A stretch of 7,581 nucleotides of DNA from an uncultured Sphingorhabdus sp. (lineage in GTDB: Bacteria; Pseudomonadota; Alphaproteobacteria; Sphingomonadales; Sphingomonadaceae), in the NCBI GenBank assembly GCA_937873665.1, contig CALMYW010000383.1:1-7581 (forward strand), written 5' to 3'. Position numbers and translations under genes: made by a program. Of the stretch, positions 1 through 6,467 are shown piece after piece. Under the pieces are notes generated by a model, which saw only the letters and a list, made by a program, of their open reading frames with translations, had not been told where the DNA came from and ran no database searches. Position 1 is the first letter of the stretch. Each line of letters starts with the position of its first letter.

Positions 1-502
1 CCATTTGCGCGAGCCGGTAAACCGCTTCCTGGAAGTTTGTATTGAACCCGTGAACAAAAACGCCGACCTTCGCACGGCTCGAGCTGCTTGCCCCAGACGT
101 AACCCGCCGCTCGAAAGTCTGCTTGTCCAGAATGCTCTGCTGCACGGTCGCAAAGCTGATCGCCGGATCAGGGTTCCCTATTGGCCATTCGATATTTCCG
201 GGCTGGTGCCGCGGCGGGATCGAGATCTTGAACTCCGCATAATTCAAACTTCGAGCGCGGCCGTTTGCGAAGATATTGCTATCAGGAATTTCGCGCTCGG
301 CCGTTGTCGCGACATACACCGTTACCATTTTTGCGCCCGGCAGCGCGGTCGGCACCGGGTTCAACACCTCGGGTCCCGGGCGGGCAGCACATCCCGCTAG
401 CACAAGGCCAACAGTAAGAGCTGCGAACCGCAGACAACGAACAACACCATCGCCGCGCCCGAGAACGCGCTCGAGGCGCTTATCGTCGAAGGTGTCGGTC
501 AT
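1..502 (-). CDS. DUF900-family alpha/beta hydrolase lipoprotein, 5' part only
   Basis: The gene runs off the left edge, so only its first 167 residues are visible. After a charged N-terminus, a hydrophobic stretch (about residues 24-37) ends in the lipobox L-A-G-C with Cys38, suggesting export and lipid anchoring. The middle contains TVYVATTAERE (about 61-71), and the visible end reads VGVFVHGFNTNFQEAVYRLA (about 146-165). This is the strand and HG oxyanion-hole motif typical of the DUF900 esterase/lipase-like family; the nucleophile elbow would lie beyond the edge. The ATG at 502 follows AGAAGG at a short 3-nt spacing. A GTG at codon 20 or 21 would give a more ordinary signal-peptide length, so the start is not certain. 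The gene lies 47 bp after the fabI stop on the same strand and could be read from the operon, but its role has no obvious link to it. Substrate unknown. Confidence 0.8.
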   Translation of the reverse strand, partial: MTDTFDDKRLERVLGRGDGVVRCLRFAALTVGLVLAGCAARPGPEVLNPVPTALPGAKMVTVYVATTAEREIPDSNIFANGRARSLNYAEFKISIPPRHQPGNIEWPIGNPDPAISFATVQQSILDKQTFERRVTSGASSSSRAKVGVFVHGFNTNFQEAVYRLAQM

Positions 503-547
503 TTGCCTTCTTTTATTATGCCGGAAGCTACCGCACGACAAATGTGT

Positions 548-562
548 CACTATGCTATAGTG
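548..562. other. Short inverted repeat over the fabI stop codon
   Basis: CACTAT-GCT-ATAGTG has perfect 6-bp arms and a 3-nt loop, and it overlaps the last codons and TAG stop of the fabI-like gene. No run of T follows in the minus direction, and the stem is AT-rich and short. It is therefore at best a weak hairpin at the 3' end of the operon and not a convincing intrinsic terminator. Confidence 0.3.
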
Positions 563-1323
563 TGAAAACCGTTATCGGCATAGATGATCGAGCCAGAGAG
601 GGGCGCACCGGCACCGCTGACCAGAAAGGCCGCGACGCGGCCAATCTCCTGGATCGTTACGAGTTGACCTGCCGGCGTGCGCGCACGGACTTCATCGAGC
701 AATTCGTCAAACCTGTCAATGCCGGAAGCAGCGCGCGTCTTGACCGGCCCCGCCGAGATCGCGTGAGCACGAATCCTTCGATCTGCAAGTTCAGCGGCGA
801 TATAGCGGACACTGGATTCGAGGGCGGCCTTCACGGGTCCCATCAAATTGTAGTTTTCAACGACACGATCTGCCCCGTAGAAGCTGACTGTCAGCAGACA
901 ACCGCCGTCGGTCATCAGCGGAGCTGCTAACTTCGCCATGCGAATAAAGGAATGACACGAGACGTCCATGGCAAGCGCAAACCCTTCGGCCGAGCAATTG
1001 ACGATACCGGTGCGCAAATCCTCGCGTGGCGCAAAGGCGATGGAGTGCAGCACAAAGTCGAGCCGGCTCCATTGTCTCTCGATTGCCTCGAACACGCTCT
1101 CCAACTGTCCCGGAATCCGAACGTCGCAGGGAACGATGATTGGTGCGGCGAGGGAGTCCGCGACGGGCCGCACATACGGTTCCGCCTTTTCGTTGAGATA
1201 GGTAATCGCAAGTTCCGCCCCCGCCTGCGAGAACGCCGCCGCGCATCCCGCGGCGATACTATGGTCGTTCGCGATACCCACGACCAGACCGCGTTTGCCT
1301 CCCAGATCGACAATGGCTGTCAT
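550..1323 (-). CDS. fabI: FabI-like enoyl-[ACP] reductase (short-chain dehydrogenase fold)
   Basis: A 257-residue protein of normal FabI length. Visible landmarks are the nucleotide-binding loop GLVVGIANDHSIAAG (12-26), the CDV motif (66-68), HSIAFAP (93-99), the active-site segment with Tyr158 and Lys165 (Y-x6-K, as in E. coli Tyr156/Lys163), and SAGPVKTRAASGI (190-202), which is characteristic of FabI. The family reduces trans-2-enoyl-ACP (and, less efficiently, enoyl-CoA) with NADH or NADPH in the cytoplasm. The residue matching E. coli Tyr146 is Phe148, as in mycobacterial InhA (Phe149). The start ATG overlaps the ackA stop (ATGA), with a distant GAGAGGG upstream, so translation is probably coupled. 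As last gene of a PHA/acyl-kinase operon it is probably a specialised paralogue rather than the housekeeping fatty-acid enzyme. Reduction of crotonyl-CoA is an attractive inferred role. Confidence 0.9.
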   Translation of the reverse strand: MTAIVDLGGKRGLVVGIANDHSIAAGCAAAFSQAGAELAITYLNEKAEPYVRPVADSLAAPIIVPCDVRIPGQLESVFEAIERQWSRLDFVLHSIAFAPREDLRTGIVNCSAEGFALAMDVSCHSFIRMAKLAAPLMTDGGCLLTVSFYGADRVVENYNLMGPVKAALESSVRYIAAELADRRIRAHAISAGPVKTRAASGIDRFDELLDEVRARTPAGQLVTIQEIGRVAAFLVSGAGAPLSGSIIYADNGFHTIA

Positions 1324-2513
1324 GGCGCTGGAGCCCTCTCATTCAGAACCGAGAACGCCTCATCCGCGATGACTTGTTCTTCGTTGGTTGGAATGATGTA
1401 TGCCGAGACGGGGCTTGAGCGGGTGCTGATTTCTTCCGCATTTGCTGCATTGGCAGCGGGACTAAGTTTCAGGCCGAGCCATGCAAGCCGATCACAAATC
1501 TCAGCGCGGATTTGAGGTTGGTGCTCGCCGATACCTGCTGTGAAGACCAGTGCATCGATACCACCCAACGTTGCCGCGAGCCGCCCGATTTCACCAGCGA
1601 TTCGAAAAGTAAAGAGCGCGATTGCTTCCCGCGCTTCCGGTTGATCGCTCATCAAAAGTTCCCGGCTGTCAGCACTGATTCCCGATACGCCGAGAAGCCC
1701 GCTCTGATGGTAAAGTGTGTCCTCGACCTCGGTGATTGTGCGGCCTAACGGACCGAGCAGATGCAGCAACACGCCCGGATCGAGCGCGCCGCAACGAGTC
1801 GCCATGGGAATGCCATCGAGCGTGGAAAATCCCATGCTGCTATCCCGGCTGACACCATCCTCAATCGCACACAGACTCGCGCCGCTGCCGAGATGGGCGA
1901 TGATCACCTTGCCCCACGCTACTCCGGGAGCGCGGCGCGCAAGTTCACCCGCGATATATTTGTAGGACAATCCATGAAATCCATAGCGCTTGATACCGGA
2001 CTCATGCAGCGCGCGAGGAATGGCAAAGCGCCGAACGACGTCCGCGTTGGTGCGGTGGAATGATGTATCGAAGGAGGCAACCTGCACCACATCGGATCGC
2101 AATTTCTGAATCGCTCTGATCAGGCGCACGCATTGCGGCTGATGCAACGGTGCGAGCGCACTCAAGGCATCGATTGCCTTAATGGAAGTTTCATCGATTC
2201 GAACGGGTCCGGCAAAGGTATCGCCGCCATGCACCACGCGATGCCCAACCGCCGCGATGTGCCTGAGGTCGAAATGTTTAGCGAGCCAGCTAAACGTCTC
2301 GGCCAACACCTCGCTCAGATCATCCGTCGTCCTGGCCTTGAGATCGACCTTGAAGATCGCCGGCCCTTCTGTAACCCGAAAGCTCAGCGGAGTTTTTCTG
2401 AAATCGATCACCCCGCTTGCCAGTCGGCGGGACACGGCGCCATCGACCTCAAACAAACCGATTTTAACCGAAGAGGAACCCGCATTAAAGGTGATCAGCA
2501 GATCGGCGCTCAC
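1320..2513 (-). CDS. ackA: Acetate/propionate/butyrate kinase family enzyme
   Basis: A 397-residue ASKHA-fold acyl kinase of full length. It catalyses acyl-phosphate + ADP <-> carboxylate + ATP in the cytoplasm. Motifs in order: NAGSSSVK (10-17), HRVVHGG (91-97, substrate Arg92), FDTSFH (148-153, catalytic Asp149), YGFHG (177-181, His180), HLGSGAS (207-213), ATRCGALDPG (238-247, Arg240), FTAGIGEH (324-331) and PTNEE (375-379). These match the acetate kinase residue set. The start is GTG and shares GTGA with the stop of the upstream acyltransferase gene. No good Shine-Dalgarno sequence is near it, which fits translational coupling and balanced synthesis. The partner enzyme supplying acyl-phosphate is encoded immediately upstream. 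The acyl chain cannot be read from sequence: acetate is the default, but the fused hydratase and the PHA synthase next door make butyrate or propionate possible. Confidence 0.93.
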   Translation of the reverse strand: MSADLLITFNAGSSSVKIGLFEVDGAVSRRLASGVIDFRKTPLSFRVTEGPAIFKVDLKARTTDDLSEVLAETFSWLAKHFDLRHIAAVGHRVVHGGDTFAGPVRIDETSIKAIDALSALAPLHQPQCVRLIRAIQKLRSDVVQVASFDTSFHRTNADVVRRFAIPRALHESGIKRYGFHGLSYKYIAGELARRAPGVAWGKVIIAHLGSGASLCAIEDGVSRDSSMGFSTLDGIPMATRCGALDPGVLLHLLGPLGRTITEVEDTLYHQSGLLGVSGISADSRELLMSDQPEAREAIALFTFRIAGEIGRLAATLGGIDALVFTAGIGEHQPQIRAEICDRLAWLGLKLSPAANAANAEEISTRSSPVSAYIIPTNEEQVIADEAFSVLNERAPAP

Positions 2514-3907
2514 GACGGCAGGCCTTTCATGGCGCGTGGTTCAGCGACCAGTTTGGCAAGTGCAGCGGATGCAATCCGCGTCGTCATGGAATCAGACCGA
2601 CTGGTCAACACTATAGGAACGCGTGCACCAAGAACGAGACCGGCGGCGGTCGCGCCTGCAAAATAGGTCAATTGCTTGGCGAGCATATTGCCCGCTTCGA
2701 TATCTGGCACCAGCAGGATGTCGGCCTGACCGGCGACCGGTGAAAGGATACCCTTGGTTTTTGCCGCATCGAGACTGATGGCGTTATCAAAGGCCAGCGG
2801 GCCATCCACTTTAGCCCCGGTAATCTGACCGCGGGCCGCCATCACGGTCAGCGCCGCCGCGTCAAGCGTCGACGGCATCCTGGAGGTCACGGTCTCCACC
2901 GCTGCGAGCACGGCCACAAGCGGTTCTTTCATACCGAGCTTGAGCAGCAGGTCGACCGCGTTCTGGCAAATGTCGCATTTCTGCTCCAGCGTCGGCCGAA
3001 TATTGATTGCGGCGTCCGTGACAAAAAGGGGCTTGTTATAGGCCGGCACATCCATGGCAAAGATGTGACTCATGCGCCGCCCGGTCCGGAGTCCGGATCC
3101 CACCACCGCCTCCATCAACTCGTCAGTGTGAAGGCTGCCTTTTACAAGTACGGCAACTTTGCCAGCAACCGCGAGTTCGACAGCATATGCCGCAGCGGCA
3201 TGACTGTGCGCCACAGACTCAAACGCCATGCCGTCGAGCGAGACCTGTGCAACTTCGGCAGCGGCGCGAATTTTTGCCTCAGGTCCGACTAGAACCGGTT
3301 CAAACAGCCCCTCATCACGAACCTCAACAGCCGCAAGGATCGCCTCCGGAGAACACGGATGCACGATGGCCGCACTGATTGCGGGGCGGCTGCGAGCATC
3401 CATCACGAAAGCATCGTAACGATCATGACGACGAATAGAAACGTCTGGAACTCTTGCTCGAGGCCATTCGATCGTAGTGGCCGGCGCGATCACCGTCGCC
3501 GTCCCCGACAGCACTTGAACCCCGTGCTGATTGGTGCAAATCGTGTCAAGCAACACGATATGCTTTTCCGGCCGCTTCTCCTTCACGGTCACGGTGGCGG
3601 TGATGGTGTCGCCGGGAGATACAGGCTTCAGGAATTTAAGATCTTGTCCGAGATAAATTGTTCCTGGGCCGGGTAATTTTGTACCGAGCACGGCCGAAAC
3701 CAGCGCGCCGGTCCACATGCCATGCACGATGATGTGGCCGAAGATGTCGGTTGCGGCATATTTCGGATCCATATGCGCGGGATTCACGTCGCCCGAGACC
3801 GCAGCGAATAAGGCAATGTCATCGCGTCCGACGACATGAGCCAGTGAAGCGCTTTCACCGATCTGCAGCTCATCGAATGTGACGTTCTTGAGCATTCCCG
3901 AATCCAT
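2510..3907 (-). CDS. Bifunctional MaoC-type enoyl-CoA hydratase / phosphate acyltransferase
   Basis: A 465-residue fusion. Residues about 6-142 form a MaoC/PhaJ-like hot-dog domain with the hydratase motif SGDVNPAHMD (38-47). Asp40 and His45 have the same spacing as the catalytic pair of R-specific hydratase PhaJ (D-x4-H). Residues about 175-465 form a phosphate acetyl/butyryltransferase domain, with KGSLHTDELMEAV (256-268), TDAAINIRP (297-305), VDGPLAFDNAIS (367-378), PDIEAGNMLAKQL (401-413) and VLTSRSDS (433-440). The first domain should interconvert (R)-3-hydroxyacyl-CoA and enoyl-CoA; the second exchanges CoA for phosphate, feeding the kinase encoded downstream. The open frame extends to 3961, but that would overlap phaC by 47 bp. 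The ATG at 3907 has GGTGAGG 5 nt upstream and gives a 7-bp gap, so I chose it; an ATG four codons later is the alternative. The chain-length preference is unknown. Confidence 0.9.
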   Translation of the reverse strand: MDSGMLKNVTFDELQIGESASLAHVVGRDDIALFAAVSGDVNPAHMDPKYAATDIFGHIIVHGMWTGALVSAVLGTKLPGPGTIYLGQDLKFLKPVSPGDTITATVTVKEKRPEKHIVLLDTICTNQHGVQVLSGTATVIAPATTIEWPRARVPDVSIRRHDRYDAFVMDARSRPAISAAIVHPCSPEAILAAVEVRDEGLFEPVLVGPEAKIRAAAEVAQVSLDGMAFESVAHSHAAAAYAVELAVAGKVAVLVKGSLHTDELMEAVVGSGLRTGRRMSHIFAMDVPAYNKPLFVTDAAINIRPTLEQKCDICQNAVDLLLKLGMKEPLVAVLAAVETVTSRMPSTLDAAALTVMAARGQITGAKVDGPLAFDNAISLDAAKTKGILSPVAGQADILLVPDIEAGNMLAKQLTYFAGATAAGLVLGARVPIVLTSRSDSMTTRIASAALAKLVAEPRAMKGLPS

Positions 3908-3912
3908 CACGA

Positions 3913-3919
3913 CCTCACC
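3913..3919 (-). promoter_or_regulatory. Ribosome binding site with the phaC stop codon embedded
   Basis: Read on the minus strand, GG-TGA-GG is a good Shine-Dalgarno sequence 5 nt before the ATG at 3907, and its central TGA is the phaC stop. Ribosomes ending phaC therefore stop directly on the initiation signal of the next gene. This supports the 3907 start over the longer frame beginning at 3961. Confidence 0.7.
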
Positions 3920-5711
3920 GTTGAAAGACGTAAGTGCCGGGCGCCTCTGAAACTGGTGCATAACCTTTGTCAGCCGCTCCCATCACGGGCGGTTGGACAC
4001 GCGTCTGCGACGAATGCCCGACCAGCCAATTCTGCCAGTCGACCCACCACGATCCGGCTTTTTGAGTGGCGGCGGTTACCCACTCGTCAGGGCCGAGACA
4101 GGTATCCGTATTGTGTTTGAGTGCAGTCCGAAAACGACGACCAGCATGTCCCGGTTCACTGACAATGCCGGCATTATGACCGCCACTTGTCAGCACGAAT
4201 GTAACGTCGGTATCGGCCAGTTGATGAATTTTGTAGACGGAGCGCCAGGGCGCGACGTGATCGCGCTCGGTCCCGACGACAAACATCGGAGCACGAATGT
4301 TCTGCAGTGCTGCCGGCCGTCCATCGACCATAAAGCAGCCTGCGGCGAGCTCATTACGCAGGTAGAGCTTCTCAAGATATTCCGAATGCATCTTATAAGG
4401 CATCCGCGTTGAGTCCGCATTCCACGCCATCAGATCGATCATCGGTGTCCGCTCGCCCATGAGATAGTCATGTACAAGTCGCGACCAGATAAGGTCATTG
4501 GAACGCAGAAGCGAGAAGGCTCCCGCCATCTGGTCGGCGGACAGGTAGCCTTTGCTCCACATGATGCTCTCGAGGAAATGCAACTGGCTATCATCGATAA
4601 ATAGCGCCAGTTCACCGGGCTCCGAGAAATCCGTCTGCGCGGCGAGCAGTGTGACGGATGCCAGGCGGTCGTCACCGGTACGCGCCATCGCAGCGGCGGC
4701 AATCGACAGCAATGTTCCCCCCAGACAATATCCCGTTGCATGGACTTTACAGTCAGGAACGATGGCGCTGACAGCGTCGAACGCTGCCATGACACCCAAC
4801 CGCCGATAGTCATCCATAGTGAGATCGCGATCACCGGCAGTAGGATTCAGCCAGGAGATGCAGAACACGGTATGTCCCAGCCCGACAAGATATCGGATTA
4901 GCGAATTCTGCGGTGACAAATCGAGAATGTAATACTTCATGATCCATGCCGGCACGATCAAAATCGGCTCCGCGAATACGGTTTCCGTCGCCGGAGAATA
5001 TTGGATCAGTTCGATCAGACGGTTTCGGTAAACGACCTTTCCAGGGGTGATGGCGACGTCTTTTCCAACGACGAACTTCTCGGTGCCCACAGGAGGTTGC
5101 TGTGTTGCGACACGGCTCGCATCCTCAAGCCAGTTCCGGAATCCTTGAACGAAATTCTGTCCGCCGGTTGCGACGGCTTTCTCGACCACTTCTGGATTTG
5201 CGAAGGGAATGTTCGACGGAGAAAACATGTCGAGGAATTGACGCGCGGCAAAGGACACCACGTCTTCATGGTGCGGTGTAACGCCAGGCACCCCGTGCGT
5301 GACGTTGTGCCACCATTGCTGATTGAGCAAAAACGCTTGCGACCAGACATTATACGGCGGCTTACGCCAGCCCTCGTCTGTGAAACGGTAGTCGCCCGGC
5401 AACGGTTCAATACAGCGGTGCTCATCGCTGTAGATGCCTGCGGTCGCGATGTGAGCACCCAGCCGGGCCGCCTTTTGGCCGGCCTTCATTGTAAGCTCCA
5501 GGCACTTTCCCGGCGCGGACGCCAGATGGATCGACCAGTCCATGAAAGCCATCGCAAGCGACGCCGGCGAGAGCCCTCCAGTCGCCTGCGCGGTCAAAGC
5601 CTCGCGCACCCGATCTATGGCTCGAAACTTTTCCTCGCTGAGATGCCCTTCAGGCAACGGCAGCTTTGGCAGCTTCGGTTTCCCAATCGCAACGCGTGTC
5701 ATGGCATCCAT
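3915..5711 (-). CDS. phaC: Class I-like poly(3-hydroxyalkanoate) synthase
   Basis: A 598-residue alpha/beta-hydrolase-fold polymerase, the usual size for class I PhaC. It joins (R)-3-hydroxyacyl-CoA units into PHA with release of CoA, on the surface of cytoplasmic granules. The lipase-like box GYCLGG (327-332) carries the nucleophile Cys329. Asp484 (GTERDHVAPW) and His512 (SGGHNAG) complete the triad, matching Cys319/Asp480/His508 of the Cupriavidus enzyme. Trp430 in MAWNADST matches its conserved Trp425. The N-terminal region (to about 230) is the PHA synthase N-domain, and the end (APGTYV) is typical of the family. The ATG at 5711 has GGAG 8 nt upstream; an in-frame ATG three codons later is possible. 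No PhaE or PhaR subunit is adjacent, as expected for class I. It sits 33 bp after the TetR gene and 7 bp before the hydratase-acyltransferase gene, implying one transcript. It may be a secondary PhaC copy used under particular conditions. Confidence 0.94.
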   Translation of the reverse strand: MDAMTRVAIGKPKLPKLPLPEGHLSEEKFRAIDRVREALTAQATGGLSPASLAMAFMDWSIHLASAPGKCLELTMKAGQKAARLGAHIATAGIYSDEHRCIEPLPGDYRFTDEGWRKPPYNVWSQAFLLNQQWWHNVTHGVPGVTPHHEDVVSFAARQFLDMFSPSNIPFANPEVVEKAVATGGQNFVQGFRNWLEDASRVATQQPPVGTEKFVVGKDVAITPGKVVYRNRLIELIQYSPATETVFAEPILIVPAWIMKYYILDLSPQNSLIRYLVGLGHTVFCISWLNPTAGDRDLTMDDYRRLGVMAAFDAVSAIVPDCKVHATGYCLGGTLLSIAAAAMARTGDDRLASVTLLAAQTDFSEPGELALFIDDSQLHFLESIMWSKGYLSADQMAGAFSLLRSNDLIWSRLVHDYLMGERTPMIDLMAWNADSTRMPYKMHSEYLEKLYLRNELAAGCFMVDGRPAALQNIRAPMFVVGTERDHVAPWRSVYKIHQLADTDVTFVLTSGGHNAGIVSEPGHAGRRFRTALKHNTDTCLGPDEWVTAATQKAGSWWVDWQNWLVGHSSQTRVQPPVMGAADKGYAPVSEAPGTYVFQR

Positions 5712-5744
5712 GGTAAGTTCTCCATATGATTGCAGCGCTCGTTC

Positions 5745-6326
5745 CTATCCGGACGAGCAATCCGCGGCTAATACGCCGTTGATGATTTGAGCAATGAGCG
5801 TTTCAAGTTCTCCACCTTCGACCTCGGTCAGCGGGTCAATGCGGAGCACATTTCTAAGTATTCCTATCCCCGCCAGCAGCGAGGCGATCACCGCAGCTCT
5901 GGTGTCGGTCTTTTGGCCAATCGTTCTTGCAAGTGGACGAATGATGTTGTCGCGGGTGAACTCCCGCAACACGCCGGACGCTTCGACGCTTGAAAGCGAG
6001 CGAATAATTATATCCAGCGGTCCAACGGTATTGCGCCCTCGCCCTCCATCTCGTGCAAAGATCTGCTTTGCAAGAAAGTCCGCAATATCTCCTGGAGGTC
6101 CGGCAAAGAGCTTTGCCGGCTCCATGGTAGCTTCAAGGGATTCGGCAAAGAGTCGTTCTTTTGAACCAAAACAACGATGCACATATGCGACATCGACGCC
6201 CGCATCTGCTGCGATGTCCCGTAATCCAACTGATTCATAAGAGCTTCGCGCAAACCGCAAGATCGCCGCATTCAGAATGCGGTCTCGCGTGGCGCTGCCT
6301 TTCCTTGCCAAAGCACTACGTGCCAT
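5745..6326 (-). CDS. TetR/AcrR-family transcriptional regulator
   Basis: A 193-residue one-component regulator. The N-terminal DNA-binding domain begins RDRILNAAILRFARSSY (14-30), and the helix-turn-helix lies at about 35-54 (GLRDIAADAGVDVAYVHRCF), followed by the usual GSKERLF. The rest is a helical, ligand-binding and dimer-forming domain with no recognisable ligand signature. The ATG at 6326 has GAGG 5 nt upstream. It is the first gene of the operon, 33 bp before phaC, with the candidate palindromic operator directly in its own promoter, so autoregulation together with control of the PHA/acyl-kinase genes is likely. An acyl-CoA or related metabolite would be a reasonable inducer given the neighbours, but that is inference. 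The family call is firm; target and ligand are not known. Confidence 0.9.
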   Translation of the reverse strand: MARSALARKGSATRDRILNAAILRFARSSYESVGLRDIAADAGVDVAYVHRCFGSKERLFAESLEATMEPAKLFAGPPGDIADFLAKQIFARDGGRGRNTVGPLDIIIRSLSSVEASGVLREFTRDNIIRPLARTIGQKTDTRAAVIASLLAGIGILRNVLRIDPLTEVEGGELETLIAQIINGVLAADCSSG

Positions 6327-6376
6327 CAGCGCCTCACAAAAATCCGATTGTCATATGGCATCACTATCATACTATA

Positions 6377-6392
6377 GCTGTTGGTCAACAGC
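6377..6392. promoter_or_regulatory. Perfect 16-bp palindrome, candidate TetR operator
   Basis: GCTGTTG-GT-CAACAGC has 7-bp arms matching perfectly around a 2-bp centre. It occupies roughly -17 to -32 of the predicted leftward promoter, between the FNR/FixK-type box and the -10 element, where a bound repressor would block RNA polymerase. Length, symmetry and position next to a TetR-family gene fit an operator of that family. Assignment to this particular regulator is inference. Confidence 0.55.
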
Positions 6393-6399
6393 GGTTGAC
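6384..6399. repeat. Second inverted repeat overlapping the operator and the FNR/FixK-type box
   Basis: GTCAAC-AGCG-GTTGAC has perfect 6-bp arms. It shares its left arm with the 16-bp palindrome (6377-6392), and its right arm covers the first 5 bases of the FNR/FixK-type box. It could be an alternative or secondary repressor site whose occupancy would exclude the activator, or a by-product of the repeated TTGAC/GTCAA element. Confidence 0.4.
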
Positions 6400-6408
6400 A
6401 TAAATCAA
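6395..6408. promoter_or_regulatory. FNR/FixK-type binding box
   Basis: TTGACATAAATCAA fits the FixK-type pattern TTGA-N6-TCAA exactly and the FNR consensus TTGAT-N4-ATCAA at 9 of 10 positions. Proteins of the CRP/FNR family (FNR, FixK, FnrN) bind such sites when oxygen is low in alphaproteobacteria. The box is nearly symmetric and lies 68 bp from the tetR start and 59 bp from the small plus-strand gene, so it can serve both. No FNR-family gene is in the window. Confidence 0.6.
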
Positions 6409-6443
6409 TATGGCGCTCTGTCGCCTTAGCTAGAGTAGCGACG
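6395..6443 (+). promoter_or_regulatory. Predicted rightward FNR/FixK-type promoter
   Basis: The same box is followed on the plus strand by TAGAGT at 6431-6436 (4 of 6 matches to TATAAT). A start near 6443 puts the box centre at -41.5 and leaves a 25-nt leader to the ATG at 6468. The -10 is weaker than on the other side, so this promoter is less certain. Confidence 0.35.
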
Positions 6444-6457
6444 GGTAGACAGGGAAT

Positions 6458-6462
6458 GGAGG
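6458..6462 (+). promoter_or_regulatory. Strong ribosome binding site before the interrupted small gene
   Basis: GGAGG stands 5 nt before the ATG at 6468. It points to 6468 as the original start of the small gene, although the reading frame from it stops after six codons. Confidence 0.55.
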
Positions 6463-6467
6463 CTGAA

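Larger units (their letters stand above)
6360..6408 (-). promoter_or_regulatory. Predicted class II FNR/FixK-type promoter of the tetR-phaC operon
   Basis: On the minus strand a -10 hexamer TATGAT (6371 down to 6366; 5 of 6 matches to TATAAT) lies downstream of the FNR/FixK-type box. A start near 6360 places the box centre at -41.5, the usual class II activator position, and leaves a 34-nt leader before the ATG at 6326. No good -35 hexamer stands 16-18 bp from this -10, which is what an activator-dependent promoter would look like. The start site itself is predicted from spacing only. Confidence 0.5.

Noticed and set aside
503..549. Separate promoter for the lipoprotein gene
   Set aside because: A TTGTCG/TAATAA pair with 17-bp spacing can be drawn, but it would start transcription almost at the ATG and both hexamers are poor matches.
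548..562. Intrinsic terminator at the end of the operon
   Set aside because: The stem is only 6 bp and AT-rich, overlaps the stop codon, and no T tract follows.
952..1515. 187-codon plus-strand frame opposite fabI and ackA
   Set aside because: It is antisense to two well-recognised genes, its translation has no domain pattern, and it is explained by high GC with few stops.
3908..3961. Extended N-terminus for the hydratase-acyltransferase gene
   Set aside because: It would overlap phaC by 47 bp and adds 18 residues not resembling a MaoC domain; the 3907 ATG has a much better ribosome site.
5001..5729. 242-codon plus-strand frame opposite phaC
   Set aside because: It is a shadow of phaC: no recognisable motif, and the minus strand carries the complete PHA synthase catalytic set.
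6395..6423. TTGACA at 6395-6400 as an ordinary sigma-70 -35 element
   Set aside because: No acceptable -10 lies 16-18 bp downstream on the plus strand. The sequence is better explained as part of the FNR/FixK-type box.
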